A DNA stretch of 13,233 nucleotides from Clostridiales bacterium (GTDB lineage: Bacteria; Bacillota; Clostridia; Peptostreptococcales; T1SED10-28). Position 1 is the first letter of the stretch. Each line of letters begins with the position of its first letter. The stretch spans positions 1-13,233 of the forward strand of contig SLKF01000090.1 of NCBI GenBank assembly GCA_007134725.1, given 5' to 3'. Below the pieces are notes generated by a model. The model did not search any database. It was not told the DNA's origin and saw only the letters and a list, made by a program, of their open reading frames with translations. A program made the position numbers and the translations under genes. Of this stretch, positions 6,113 to 13,233 are shown one piece after another.

Positions 6113-7465
6113 TTACTGTCCTCCTATTCCCATATTTTTGATCTTGATCGGTGCGGAGCCTTTCCCTGACTGAATTAGAATTTGTCCGCCTTTTCCGCAT
6201 CCTCCGGCCTTGGAAAAAGTAACTTGCTCGCCGACCATTTCGATGTTCTTTAAAGTGGTGAAGAGATGTCCCGTCAGGGCCAGATCCCGAACCATGCCGG
6301 TAATTCTACCCTTTTCAATACGGTATCCACCCTGTACGGCGAAGGTAAAGGTTTCTCCGCTGGTTTGTCCACCGGCAGACCCGAATAGATACATTCCATC
6401 ATCAATAGAGGTGATCATATCATTTAGGCTGCTTTTGCCTTGATCAATATAAATATTGCCCATACGAACGATGGGGGTGAATCCAAAATTCTTTGCCCTG
6501 GCATGTCCCGTAGGTTCTTCATCCATAAAGCTGGCACTTTCCAGGGAGTGAAGACGTCCCCTTAGTTTCCCGTCTTTGATTAATGAGACCGGACGGGCTT
6601 TCGTACCTTCATGATCATACACGTAACTTCCGGGATGACCTAACCGGGTAGGGTCATCGATTACATTAAAGTTTTCCATTGCAAAGGTGGCACCCAGTGC
6701 CATGGTGTTGGCCAGGGTTTCATTCCCGATTAAATTATCGGCTTCACTGAGATGACCGAAGGCTTCGTGAATAAAAAGACCACCCACATCACTGTCTAAA
6801 ATCACATCATAATTTCCACCTTTAACCGGTTCAGCGTCTAAAAGATCAATAGTTTGATCAACTTTATCTAATACATCATATTCTTTGTCTAAAAGCTCAC
6901 CATAATCCTCGTTACCACCGAAGGATAGCCGGGTAAGCTGAGTGATCTCTCCCCGCTTAGCGGTAATACGAAAGCTCATGCCGCAGATCAGTTCTTCTTG
7001 TTGCACCTCCGCCCCATGATTGTTTAAAATTAATGTGTCGGTAAATTGCTCATAGTATTGGGACTCCAAGTCTACAATTTCGGAGTTGTTTAAAATCAGT
7101 TTCCGGTATTTTTCCAGCAGCTCTTTTTTCTCGGCAATCGGAAGAGCTCGTGGGTCCGCTTTGGGAGAAACGGTTATATGGGCCACATTTGTAGGAATCC
7201 GTTTCAGCTTTTCTTTGCCCGGGTTTAAGTCGCTGGCGGTTTTGGCTTCCTGAAAGGCCAGGGTGATATCCTTGGGATCTGTGAAGGCGAAGCTTCCAAA
7301 TCCTCCACCGGAAAGCACACGAACATTTCCACCGCTCTTTTTAACTATGGATACTTCATCAATTTCCTCCATGCCGCCTTTGATGGTGGTATGGGAAAAA
7401 TCTTGAAAACGTAGGTCACAAAAATCTCTTATGAGTAACGCTTCTTTGAAATACTGTTTATCCAT
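6113..7465 (-). CDS. tldD: TldD-type catalytic subunit of the TldD/TldE metalloprotease
   Basis: A 450-residue cytoplasmic zinc peptidase subunit. The metal site HEAFGH (233-238, HExxxH) is followed by the family's SEAD, the third ligand is probably Cys423 in GGCGKGGQ (421-428), and GSYVYDHEGTKA lies at 279-290. The frame is open further upstream to an ATG at 7528, but AAAGGAGG at 7472-7479 lies 6 nt before the ATG at 7465. The added 21 residues also resemble untranslated leader, so I start at 7465. It is the first gene of a tldD-tldE operon, driven by an extended -10 promoter near 7519-7527. With TldE it would degrade unfolded or small peptides entering the central cavity of the heterodimer. 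Confidence 0.93.
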   Translation of the reverse strand: MDKQYFKEALLIRDFCDLRFQDFSHTTIKGGMEEIDEVSIVKKSGGNVRVLSGGGFGSFAFTDPKDITLAFQEAKTASDLNPGKEKLKRIPTNVAHITVSPKADPRALPIAEKKELLEKYRKLILNNSEIVDLESQYYEQFTDTLILNNHGAEVQQEELICGMSFRITAKRGEITQLTRLSFGGNEDYGELLDKEYDVLDKVDQTIDLLDAEPVKGGNYDVILDSDVGGLFIHEAFGHLSEADNLIGNETLANTMALGATFAMENFNVIDDPTRLGHPGSYVYDHEGTKARPVSLIKDGKLRGRLHSLESASFMDEEPTGHARAKNFGFTPIVRMGNIYIDQGKSSLNDMITSIDDGMYLFGSAGGQTSGETFTFAVQGGYRIEKGRITGMVRDLALTGHLFTTLKNIEMVGEQVTFSKAGGCGKGGQILIQSGKGSAPIKIKNMGIGGQ

Positions 7466-7518
7466 CTTTTTCCTCCTTTTGCCCGGGAAATATTCCGGAC
7501 CACTATTAATCCGATTTA

Positions 7519-7527
7519 ATTGTATCA
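7519..7527 (-). promoter_or_regulatory. Extended -10 promoter element for tldD-tldE
   Basis: On the minus strand TGATACAAT gives an extended -10 (TG-N-TACAAT), about 55 nt before the tldD start. No good -35 is present 17 nt upstream, which is tolerable for an extended -10. It sits in the 324-nt divergent interval between tldD and hflX. Confidence 0.45.
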
Positions 7528-7624
7528 CGGCTATATATTTAGGGCCAGGAAATATTTGAAAACATTAAAATATTATAAAATTTTCCAATAACAGCAAAAA
7601 AGATCGAAGTGAGGATTTTCTTTA

Positions 7625-7633
7625 TGTTACAAT
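7625..7633 (+). promoter_or_regulatory. Possible extended -10 promoter for hflX with a long leader
   Basis: TGTTACAAT (TG-N-TACAAT) would start a transcript near 7640 and give a leader of about 150 nt. A second TATAAT at 7727-7732 lies closer to hflX but lacks a -35 at 16-18 nt. The rest of the interval 7466-7789 holds the tldD promoter, an AT-rich stretch (7543-7600), and a leader segment with alternative pairings (7640-7686). I see no terminator or tRNA in it. Confidence 0.35.
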
Positions 7634-7742
7634 ATGAGTAAGGATTTGTATCGGTCTGAAGGAGTAGGTCGAATCCTTCGAAAGACGCTTTTAATTATTG
7701 ATAACAATCGATAAAATGGAGTTCTATATAATCTGTAGTAGC

Positions 7743-7768
7743 AAAACTATAGTTATAAAAAATAGGAA
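7743..7768 (+). repeat. Upstream copy of a direct repeat flanking hflX
   Basis: AAAACTATAGTTATAAAA followed by AATAGGAA, ending 21 nt before the hflX start codon. A near-identical segment (one substitution and one inserted C) lies just after hflX at 9077-9103. The sequence covers part of the hflX 5' leader. Confidence 0.6.
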
Positions 7769-7789
7769 AAACATAAAGGAGAGGATTGT

Positions 7790-9064
7790 ATGAGTAACAA
7801 ATATAAGGCCCTGATTGTGGGAGTTAACTTAAATTCACGGAAGAACTTTGAGGAATCCATGGAAGAACTGAAAAACCTAACGGAAGCCTGTGACTATGAA
7901 GTGGCAGGGCGAATGGAACAAAACCTGAAATCCATTCATCCTGCCTATTATATGGGAACGGGGAAAGTAGAGGAGCTAAAGCCCTATTTAGAGGAATTGG
8001 AAATTGATGTGGTGGTCTTTAATGATGAACTCAGTCCTATGCAACTGAAAAATATCGAAAAAGCTTTGGATATCATTGTACTAGATCGTACCAGTTTAAT
8101 ATTGGAGATATTTGCGAAACGGGCGAAAAGCAAAGAAGCAAGACTCCAAGTGGATGTGGCCCAACTTCAGTATATCCTTCCAAGACTTAAGGGAGCCTAT
8201 GAGGCATTAGGACGTCAGGGTGGCGGTGCGGGACTTAAAAACCGTGGTGCCGGAGAGAAAAAAATCGAGCTGGATCGAAGAAGAATTGAAGATCAAATTA
8301 CGGAACTTCAAAAGCGTTTAAAAGAAATCAGCACAAAAAGAGAAGTTCAGCGAAAACGCAGGGCAAAAAGCGGCATGCCCATGGTGGCTCTTGTGGGTTA
8401 TACCAACGCGGGAAAATCCACATTGATGAACGAAGCCGTGGAAAAGTATGGGGGGGATGATTCGAAAAAAGTCTGGGTAAAGGATATGCTTTTTGCCACA
8501 TTGGATACCTCTATTCGAAAAATCGAATTACCGAATCAAAAATCCTTTTTGCTTTCCGATACCGTAGGATTTGTCAGCAACCTTCCGCATAATCTGATTA
8601 AAGCATTCCATTCCACCTTAGAAGAAGTCCGGGAAGCGGACCTACTTCTACATGTGGTGGATATTTCAAATCCGGATTACCGTGAACAAATGAATATTAC
8701 GGAGGAAACCTTAAAAAAGATCGGGGCCTTGGATATTCCCATGCTATCGGTATACAACAAAGGAGATTTAACCGATGTTGAAATACCTAAATTGATTGAG
8801 GATAAAGTCTACATCTCTGCAAAAGAACATATCGGATTGGAAATCCTGATGGAGGCCATTGAAGGGAAAATATTTAAAAGCTATAAAAAAGCCAAGTTCT
8901 TAATTCCCTTTAGTGAAGGAGAAGTAGTCTCCAACTTAAACCAGAATGCCACGGTGCTTAGTCAGGAATACAAAGCGGAAGGTACCTTACTAGAGGTAGA
9001 GTGTAGAGAACAGGATTATGAAAAATACCGTAAGTATATCGTATCAGAAGATATAGCGGAATGA
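7790..9064 (+). CDS. hflX: Ribosome-associated GTPase HflX
   Basis: A 424-residue GTPase of the Obg-HflX group, which binds the large ribosomal subunit and can split stalled 70S ribosomes during heat or antibiotic stress. The N-terminal HflX domain covers about 1-190, ending in the signature GGGAGLKNRGAGEKK (144-158) and the coiled-coil linker LDRRRIEDQITELQKRLKEI. The G domain shows G1 GYTNAGKST (203-211), G3 DTVGF (257-261), G4 NKGD (323-326) and G5 SAK (343-345). A short C-terminal domain follows, of normal length. The start is backed by AAGGAGAGG at 7776-7784. The gene stands alone, divergent from tldD, with a leader that could be regulatory and a repeat-rich tail before padR. Confidence 0.95.
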   Translation: MSNKYKALIVGVNLNSRKNFEESMEELKNLTEACDYEVAGRMEQNLKSIHPAYYMGTGKVEELKPYLEELEIDVVVFNDELSPMQLKNIEKALDIIVLDRTSLILEIFAKRAKSKEARLQVDVAQLQYILPRLKGAYEALGRQGGGAGLKNRGAGEKKIELDRRRIEDQITELQKRLKEISTKREVQRKRRAKSGMPMVALVGYTNAGKSTLMNEAVEKYGGDDSKKVWVKDMLFATLDTSIRKIELPNQKSFLLSDTVGFVSNLPHNLIKAFHSTLEEVREADLLLHVVDISNPDYREQMNITEETLKKIGALDIPMLSVYNKGDLTDVEIPKLIEDKVYISAKEHIGLEILMEAIEGKIFKSYKKAKFLIPFSEGEVVSNLNQNATVLSQEYKAEGTLLEVECREQDYEKYRKYIVSEDIAE

Positions 9065-9076
9065 TTAGCATGCAAT

Positions 9077-9103
9077 AAAACTATAGTAATAAAACAATAG
9101 GAA
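9077..9103 (+). repeat. Downstream copy of the direct repeat flanking hflX
   Basis: AAAACTATAGTAATAAAAC followed by AATAGGAA, matching 7743-7768. It begins 13 nt after the hflX stop and runs into a tandem array of CAATAGGAA-like units. It may be a remnant of local duplication. Confidence 0.6.
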
Positions 9104-9159
9104 CAATCAATAGGAAAAAACAATAGGAACTAAACAATAGGAAAAAATAATAGGAAAAA
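9096..9159 (+). repeat. Five-unit tandem array of an AATAGGAA motif
   Basis: TAGGAA occurs at 9098, 9111, 9124, 9138 and 9151, spaced 13, 13, 14 and 13 nt, each preceded by [CA]-A-A and usually followed by A-runs. The array lies between hflX and padR just upstream of a TATAAT (9160-9165). I see no coding potential in it. It could be a slippage-prone spacer or a protein-binding region. Confidence 0.8.
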
Positions 9160-9199
9160 TATAATGCTAAAGAAAATTATTCAGTTAAACTGAACAGTT
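9160..9199 (+). promoter_or_regulatory. padR -10 element and palindromic operator
   Basis: TATAAT at 9160-9165 is followed by a perfect dyad, TTCAGTT-A-AACTGAA, at 9180-9194. A further CAGTT half-site at 9195-9199 makes the order CAGTT, AACTG, CAGTT. This falls in the early transcribed region, ending just before the ribosome binding site at 9201-9205. A bound repressor would block transcription, which fits PadR autoregulation. No clear -35 is visible because the upstream segment is the repeat array. Confidence 0.55.
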
Positions 9200-9211
9200 A
9201 GGAGGTATATT

Positions 9212-9697
9212 ATGAATCGTGATCCCTATTTGCCCTTGACCGAAACCGCATATTATACTTTAGTGGCGTTATTAGAACCTTGCCATGGGTATAAAATACT
9301 TAATAAGGTAAAAGAACTCAGCGATGGCCAGGTTCATTTAGCTCCGGGGACCCTATACGGGGCTTTGGAGAATTTAGCCAAGCAGGGCTTAATCGATTTA
9401 ATTGAAGAAGTAGGCCCTCGTAAGAAAGTTTTTCAAATTGCGGAAAAAGGACGGGAAGTATTAGAAAAAGACAGAAAAAGGCTTATTCATATGACCAATC
9501 TACTGGCAGGAGAAAAGGAGCTATTCATTTCCTCGGAAAAGATCCCGGTCAAGGAAAACAAAAGTCCCGATGAAGTCATAATGAATAAGGAAGAGAAAAA
9601 TCAAAAGGTAAACCCTGGGGATAGAATCATTAGCCCTGAACCGATAAACTCAAGTCAAAATAAAAAGAAAAAAAGAGAAGAGGATTTATTTTACTAA
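9212..9697 (+). CDS. PadR family transcriptional regulator with charged C-terminal tail
   Basis: A 161-residue DNA-binding protein. Residues about 8-90 are the PadR winged helix: LTETAYYTLVALLEPCHGYKI (9-29) with the typical HGYKI, APGTLYGALENLAKQGLI (44-61) as recognition helix and start of wing, and RKKVFQIAEKGREVL (70-84). PadR proteins are usually repressors released by a small molecule. The short helix after residue 84 suits the small subfamily-2 type, but residues 105-161 form an unusual Lys/Glu-rich, probably disordered tail. Ribosome binding site GGAGG lies at 9201-9205. A perfect palindrome directly upstream suggests autoregulation. The next gene, the LtaS-like sulfatase, follows after 148 nt and shares the ACAGTTAGGA leader sequence, so it may be a target. 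Confidence 0.9.
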   Translation: MNRDPYLPLTETAYYTLVALLEPCHGYKILNKVKELSDGQVHLAPGTLYGALENLAKQGLIDLIEEVGPRKKVFQIAEKGREVLEKDRKRLIHMTNLLAGEKELFISSEKIPVKENKSPDEVIMNKEEKNQKVNPGDRIISPEPINSSQNKKKKREEDLFY

Positions 9698-9737
9698 GCA
9701 TGAAACTTTAACAGTGGCGGCATCGTCTAGAAATAAT

Positions 9738-9801
9738 AGAACTCCTCATGGTGATAAGAAATTTATTTAAGGGAATATTCTTTAAAATCAGTGGGAGTTC
9801 T
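9738..9801 (+). ncRNA. Structured leader hairpin upstream of the LtaS-like gene
   Basis: AGAACTCC (9738-9745) pairs perfectly with GGAGTTCT (9794-9801). Inside, TGAT/ATCA (9752-9755/9787-9790) and AAGAA/TTCTT (9756-9760/9778-9782) pair, leaving an internal loop, a 4-nt bulge and a large apical loop. No strong U-run follows, so it is not an ordinary terminator. It could be a cis-acting leader of the sulfatase gene or a weak attenuator between padR and that gene. No known riboswitch class is recognised. Confidence 0.35.
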
Positions 9802-9845
9802 TGCTTATTTCAGAACAAAAAACCCTACAGTTAGGATGATTTGAA

Positions 9846-11936
9846 ATGGAGAGAAATAGCAAAAAAAAACGACGAGAGATTTACCGGGATAAAAGTAAGA
9901 ACGAGAATAATACTACCCGGAGTTTTTCTATGTTTTTTTTGTTTCTATTTTTATGGGCAGGTATATTTTATCTGGAGACGATTATTCGCATGGGCACAAC
10001 GGGCAACGTACTTACCTGGGGTCTGTTTTTCTCCTTGATTTTTGGGGGGGTGGCGGCAGCGATCATTTATGGTGTCGTATTTCTGTTGGAAGCTAAACCC
10101 CGAAAAATAATTCTTGGCATAATTTTGTTTTCCCTCGGTTTTATTTTTGCTTCTCAAATAGTATATTTCAACATGTTCGGCACTTTTAACACGATTTACT
10201 CCATAAGGCATGCAGGACAGACCACAGAATTTTGGCGAGAGGCCTTACATGGTATAGGAAACAGTTGGTATTTTGTGCTCTTATCCTTTTTACCTTTCTT
10301 GCTTTATTTATTTATCGGAAAAAAAATTAAGAAATCACCGAAAAGAACCCCCTATAAACTGGGGTTTATTCTGATGATTGCAGTAATGCTTCATTTTATT
10401 GGAGTGGGAGTGGTACACACTCAGGACCAGGGAGAAAATTCTCCCTATAATCTTTACTATAATATTCACTATCCTCAGTTTGCTGTTGATAATTTAGGCT
10501 TAATTACCTATACCCGACTAGATGCCCAAAGACAGATTACCGGTTGGAATCCCGGTTTTGTAGGAGAAATGCCTGAGGAGTTTGAAGAGGATTTGGAAGA
10601 AGAACAGGAAGAAGGCCGAAGGGAAGAAAATAACAATAGTGATGAAGAGAGAGATTTAGACGAGACCGAGGAAGTAGAACCGGAGGCACCGGTGGAATAC
10701 AATGTCTTAAATATCGATTTTGAAGAGTTGATGGATGAGGAGAGCCGGGAAGAAATTCTTGAACTGCATCAATATTTCAGTAATCAGGCTCCCAGTGAAA
10801 AAAATGAATATACAGGAAAATATGAAGGTCATAATTTAATTGTTCTTACCGGAGAGGCCTTTTCCCACCTGGCCCTCCATGAGGAAGTAACCCCTACCCT
10901 CTATAAACTGGTTCATGAAGGGTACCATTTCGAGAATTTCTATACCCCCATATGGGGAGTCAGCACCTTGGACGGAGAATACGTTGCCAACACCGGATTA
11001 ATTCCCAAAAGTGGGGTATGGAGTTTTCGAGAGTCCAGCAACAATGCCATGCCCTTTGCCTTAGGGAATCAGTTCCGGAAGTTGGATTATGAGACAAGAG
11101 CGTACCATAACCACACCTATACTTACTATGACCGTCATTTATCCCATCCCAATCTTGGTTATATCTACCAGGGAATCGGAAATGGCTTGGATATTACTAA
11201 AACCTGGCCGGCCTCAGACCTGGAAATGATGGAAGTCAGTATTCCGGAATATATTGAAAATGTACCTTTTCATACCTATTATCTGACCATGAGCGGACAT
11301 TTACTATACAGTTTTGAAGGAAACAATATGGCGCAGAAAAATCGGGACGTGGTGTCTCACCTTCCCTACTCTACCCAGGCCAGAGCTTACTTAGCCACCC
11401 AGGTAGAACTGGATCGGGCCATGGAGTATTTGCTGGATCAACTGCAAGAACAGGGAATTGCAGAGAACACCTTGATTGTTATGAGTTCCGATCACTATCC
11501 CTATGGGCTGGATCACGAAACTATAGAAGAGCTTCAGGGAGAGTCGGTGGACAAGAACTTTGAACTTTATCGTAATGCCTTGGTTTTATACAACCCGGGA
11601 ATGGAAGGCGAAGTTTTTACAGAACCGGCATCCAGCTTGGACATCATGCCCACGGTATCGAACCTGATGGGATTAGAGTACGATTCCCGGCTATTTATGG
11701 GGCAGGATTTATTTTCCCATCGAGAGCCCTTGGTGATTTTTCAAAATAGAAGTTTTATTACGGATAAAGGAAGATACAATGCGGAAACCGGGGAATTTAT
11801 TCCCAAAGAAGGGGTAGAGGTACCGGAGAATTATCAGGAGCAGATTTCCAACCAAATCAGCGCAAAATTTTATTTCTCTGCAAGAATTCTGGACCTGGAT
11901 TATTACAGTATCATTGAAAATGCCTTGGAAGAATAG
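9846..11936 (+). CDS. LTA-synthase-like membrane sulfatase (phosphoglycerol transferase family)
   Basis: A 696-residue membrane protein. Five hydrophobic segments (about 29-47, 55-81, 88-108, 141-158, 171-190) precede an extracellular sulfatase-fold domain (about 325-640). Catalytic landmarks of LtaS-type enzymes are visible: Glu337 in TGEAFS, the nucleophile Thr374 in GVSTLDGEY (371-379), MSGH (482-485), and the metal pair Asp549-His550 in SSDH. Such enzymes move glycerol-phosphate from phosphatidylglycerol to build lipoteichoic acid or a related polymer. Between the membrane part and the enzyme lies an unusually acidic linker (about 241-284, Glu/Asp-rich). The start has AGGA at 9833-9836 with 9-nt spacing. 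An overlapping frame (9841-10038) is a shadow. The exact product (primase, synthase or other phosphoglycerol transfer) cannot be told from sequence alone. Confidence 0.9.
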   Translation: MERNSKKKRREIYRDKSKNENNTTRSFSMFFLFLFLWAGIFYLETIIRMGTTGNVLTWGLFFSLIFGGVAAAIIYGVVFLLEAKPRKIILGIILFSLGFIFASQIVYFNMFGTFNTIYSIRHAGQTTEFWREALHGIGNSWYFVLLSFLPFLLYLFIGKKIKKSPKRTPYKLGFILMIAVMLHFIGVGVVHTQDQGENSPYNLYYNIHYPQFAVDNLGLITYTRLDAQRQITGWNPGFVGEMPEEFEEDLEEEQEEGRREENNNSDEERDLDETEEVEPEAPVEYNVLNIDFEELMDEESREEILELHQYFSNQAPSEKNEYTGKYEGHNLIVLTGEAFSHLALHEEVTPTLYKLVHEGYHFENFYTPIWGVSTLDGEYVANTGLIPKSGVWSFRESSNNAMPFALGNQFRKLDYETRAYHNHTYTYYDRHLSHPNLGYIYQGIGNGLDITKTWPASDLEMMEVSIPEYIENVPFHTYYLTMSGHLLYSFEGNNMAQKNRDVVSHLPYSTQARAYLATQVELDRAMEYLLDQLQEQGIAENTLIVMSSDHYPYGLDHETIEELQGESVDKNFELYRNALVLYNPGMEGEVFTEPASSLDIMPTVSNLMGLEYDSRLFMGQDLFSHREPLVIFQNRSFITDKGRYNAETGEFIPKEGVEVPENYQEQISNQISAKFYFSARILDLDYYSIIENALEE

Positions 11937-12032
11937 CCGTCAAGATATGGCAATGATAATGGAGCTCCATGGTATAAATGAGGAGTTTAGGGTAAATAGG
12001 GAAAGAGAGATAAAAATGAAAGGAGCTTGATT

Positions 12033-13025
12033 ATGGAAAAAAACTTTAAGGCTTTAAGAATTATGGAAGATGGAGATCAGTATAGGAGAAAAATAGAAAA
12101 TCAAAAAATTTCGGATTTGCCGGAAGGGGACACCATTGTAAAGGTACAATATTCCTCATTGAATTATAAAGATGCTCTTTCCAGCATAGGCAATAAAGGG
12201 GTGACCCGAAACTATCCCCATACTCCGGGAATCGATGCTGCGGGAACCATTGTAGAAAGCAGCAACCCGAAATTTACTGAAGGAGAAGAGGTTATCCTTA
12301 CGGGTTATGATCTGGGAATGAATGCCGACGGAGGTTTTGGCGAATACATCCGGGTACCTTCGGAGTGGATCGTTAAAAAGCCGGAAGGTCTGGACCTTAA
12401 GGAAAGTATGGTATACGGAACCGCGGGCTTTACCGCAGCCCTTTCCGTCTATAAGTTGACGGAAACCGTAGATAAGGAAGCGGGAGAAATCCTGGTGACC
12501 GGAGGGACCGGAGGGGTAGCAAATATTGCTACGAAGATTCTGGTAAAGCTGGGCTATGAGGTTGTGGTGGCTACAGGAAAAGTAGATAGCCAAAAAGATG
12601 AGCTCTTAGGTCTCGGAGTTAAATCCGTGGTCTCCAGAGAGGAAATTCAAGATCCCAAAGGAAAAGCCATGCTGAAATCCCGATGGGCCGGAGTGATTGA
12701 TACCGTAGGAGGCAGTAGCCTGGGAGACGTCATGAAAAGCATACAGTATAACGGAGCGGTAACTACCTGTGGGAATGTTGCAGGAGATAAATTTGAAAGT
12801 TCCGTTTATCCCTTTATTTTAAGAGGGATTACCCTCTATGGGATTGATTCGGTTCAGTGCCCAATGGAGCTAAGACTTAAAATTTGGGAGAAATTAGCGG
12901 GACCCTGGAAGGCGGATAATCTTCAGGCCATGGTTCAGGTTGTGAGTCTGGAAGAAATCGAAGAAAAAATCGATGAAATGCTGGCGGGTAAAAAAGTCGG
13001 TCGGGTTATTTTAAAGCATAACTAA
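12033..13025 (+). CDS. YhdH/AcuI-type NADPH quinone oxidoreductase (MDR superfamily)
   Basis: A 330-residue cytoplasmic oxidoreductase of the zinc-free medium-chain dehydrogenase superfamily, YhdH/YhfP branch. AcuI of this branch reduces acryloyl-CoA to propionyl-CoA with NADPH; others are annotated as quinone reductases, so the substrate is uncertain. The sequence shows SSLNYKDALS (41-50), PHTPGIDAAGTI (62-73), the GGFGEYIRVP segment (100-109), the Rossmann loop VTGGTGGVANIA (155-166), CGNVAG (246-251) and RGITLYGIDSV (264-274), all in family order. A TTG at 12027 is in frame, but AAGGAG at 12020-12025 gives proper 7-nt spacing only to the ATG at 12033. The 96-nt gap from the sulfatase gene has no terminator, so cotranscription is possible. 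A strong terminator follows. Confidence 0.92.
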   Translation: MEKNFKALRIMEDGDQYRRKIENQKISDLPEGDTIVKVQYSSLNYKDALSSIGNKGVTRNYPHTPGIDAAGTIVESSNPKFTEGEEVILTGYDLGMNADGGFGEYIRVPSEWIVKKPEGLDLKESMVYGTAGFTAALSVYKLTETVDKEAGEILVTGGTGGVANIATKILVKLGYEVVVATGKVDSQKDELLGLGVKSVVSREEIQDPKGKAMLKSRWAGVIDTVGGSSLGDVMKSIQYNGAVTTCGNVAGDKFESSVYPFILRGITLYGIDSVQCPMELRLKIWEKLAGPWKADNLQAMVQVVSLEEIEEKIDEMLAGKKVGRVILKHN

Positions 13026-13053
13026 TTTAAAACATATATTTTTCAAAAACCTT

Positions 13054-13094
13054 AAAAGCCATGACCATCTTAAATGATGGTCATGGCTTTTTTT
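13054..13094. terminator. Bidirectional terminator between convergent genes
   Basis: AAAAGCCATGACCATC (13054-13069) pairs perfectly with 13076-13091 around a 6-nt loop, with T-runs on both strands (13088-13094 on plus; complement of the A-run at 13054-13057 on minus). It lies between the oxidoreductase gene and the minus-strand gene ending at 13134. Confidence 0.95.
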
Positions 13095-13133
13095 AAAAAC
13101 ATTACATAATCCTACAGAGATACATGAAAGGAA

Positions 13134-13233
13134 CTAAGAAATTTTTTCCGGTTCCGGATATTCTTCCCCAAAGGTTTCCACGGTTACGGTTTGTATCCGT
13201 TGATCTTCTAAGGGACGGTCTGTCATTGTTCTT
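13134..13233 (-). CDS. C-terminal end of a probable cyclophilin-type peptidyl-prolyl isomerase (partial)
   Basis: Read on the minus strand the last 33 codons end in ...DRPLEDQRIQTVTVETFG followed by EEYPEPEKIS and a TAG at 13134-13136. The 'DxPLEDxxIxxxTV' strand followed by a short acidic YPEPEK tail is typical of the C-terminus of clostridial cyclophilin-type (PpiA/PpiB) prolyl isomerases, which catalyse proline cis-trans isomerisation. The catalytic core lies beyond the window, so the call rests on the tail alone. It converges on the YhdH-like gene and shares the terminator at 13054-13094. Confidence 0.6.
   Translation of the reverse strand, partial: RTMTDRPLEDQRIQTVTVETFGEEYPEPEKIS

Noticed and set aside
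4795..7465. TldD/TldE as a dedicated maturation protease for the DDGLIEWN peptide or a RiPP
   Set aside because: TldD/TldE are widespread housekeeping proteases, and these genes are in a separate, oppositely oriented operon with no modification enzymes nearby. Nothing links them to the peptide.
9096..9159. Possible CRISPR array
   Set aside because: The units are only about 13 nt with no unique spacers of normal length, and no cas genes are nearby.
11947..12030. 27-codon frame between the sulfatase and oxidoreductase genes, containing the palindrome ATGGAGCTCCAT (11959-11970)
   Set aside because: No ribosome binding site and a low-information product; its end merely overlaps the next gene's ribosome binding region. 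The palindrome is isolated and short.

Overview
The window looks like chromosomal DNA of a low-GC Gram-positive anaerobe of the class Clostridia (Bacillota). The evidence is the AT-rich base composition, strong AGGAGG-type ribosome binding sites, U-tailed hairpin terminators, an LTA-synthase-like sulfatase, and a UGA codon that is best read as selenocysteine. A genus cannot be named from this sequence; amino-acid-fermenting, selenium-using lineages such as Alkaliphilus or Tindallia relatives are only a guess.

Left part (1-3436): a BrkB/YihY membrane protein and an upstream HTH-TPR regulator lie on the minus strand. Divergent from them is a 66-codon secreted peptide, followed 47 nt later by a soluble HD-GYP protein and a terminator. 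The regulator resembles the RRNPP family (PlcR/Rgg/Rap type) of peptide-sensing receptors. The small gene looks like its pheromone precursor: a Sec-type signal sequence, then the octapeptide DDGLIEWN twice, 20 residues apart. The two copies differ at five synonymous sites and no nonsynonymous site. I infer a self-contained quorum-sensing cassette that may feed into cyclic-di-GMP or another HD-GYP output. This is the most interesting system in the window.

Middle part (3515-4765): a two-gene operon. The first gene joins a three-helix YgjV-like membrane domain to a GNAT-type acetyltransferase domain. The second is a C-GCAxxG-C-C family redox protein that appears broken by an in-frame TGA. That TGA replaces the first conserved Cys of the family and is followed by a bSECIS-like hairpin at the expected distance, so the gene is intact as a selenoprotein. 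A long hairpin terminator separates it from the convergent tldD-tldE pair.

4795-9064: tldD and tldE (minus strand, coupled) encode the TldD/TldE heterodimeric metalloprotease. A 324-nt divergent intergenic region follows, then hflX, the ribosome-associated GTPase, on the plus strand.

9065-13233: a short AT-rich tandem repeat array, a PadR-type repressor with a palindromic operator over its own leader, a structured leader, a large LtaS-like membrane sulfatase, and a YhdH/AcuI-type quinone oxidoreductase. A bidirectional terminator follows, and then the C-terminal end of a minus-strand gene, probably a cyclophilin-type peptidyl-prolyl isomerase, runs off the window.

All assignments are by eye from translated motifs and base-pairing; no database search or folding program was run.
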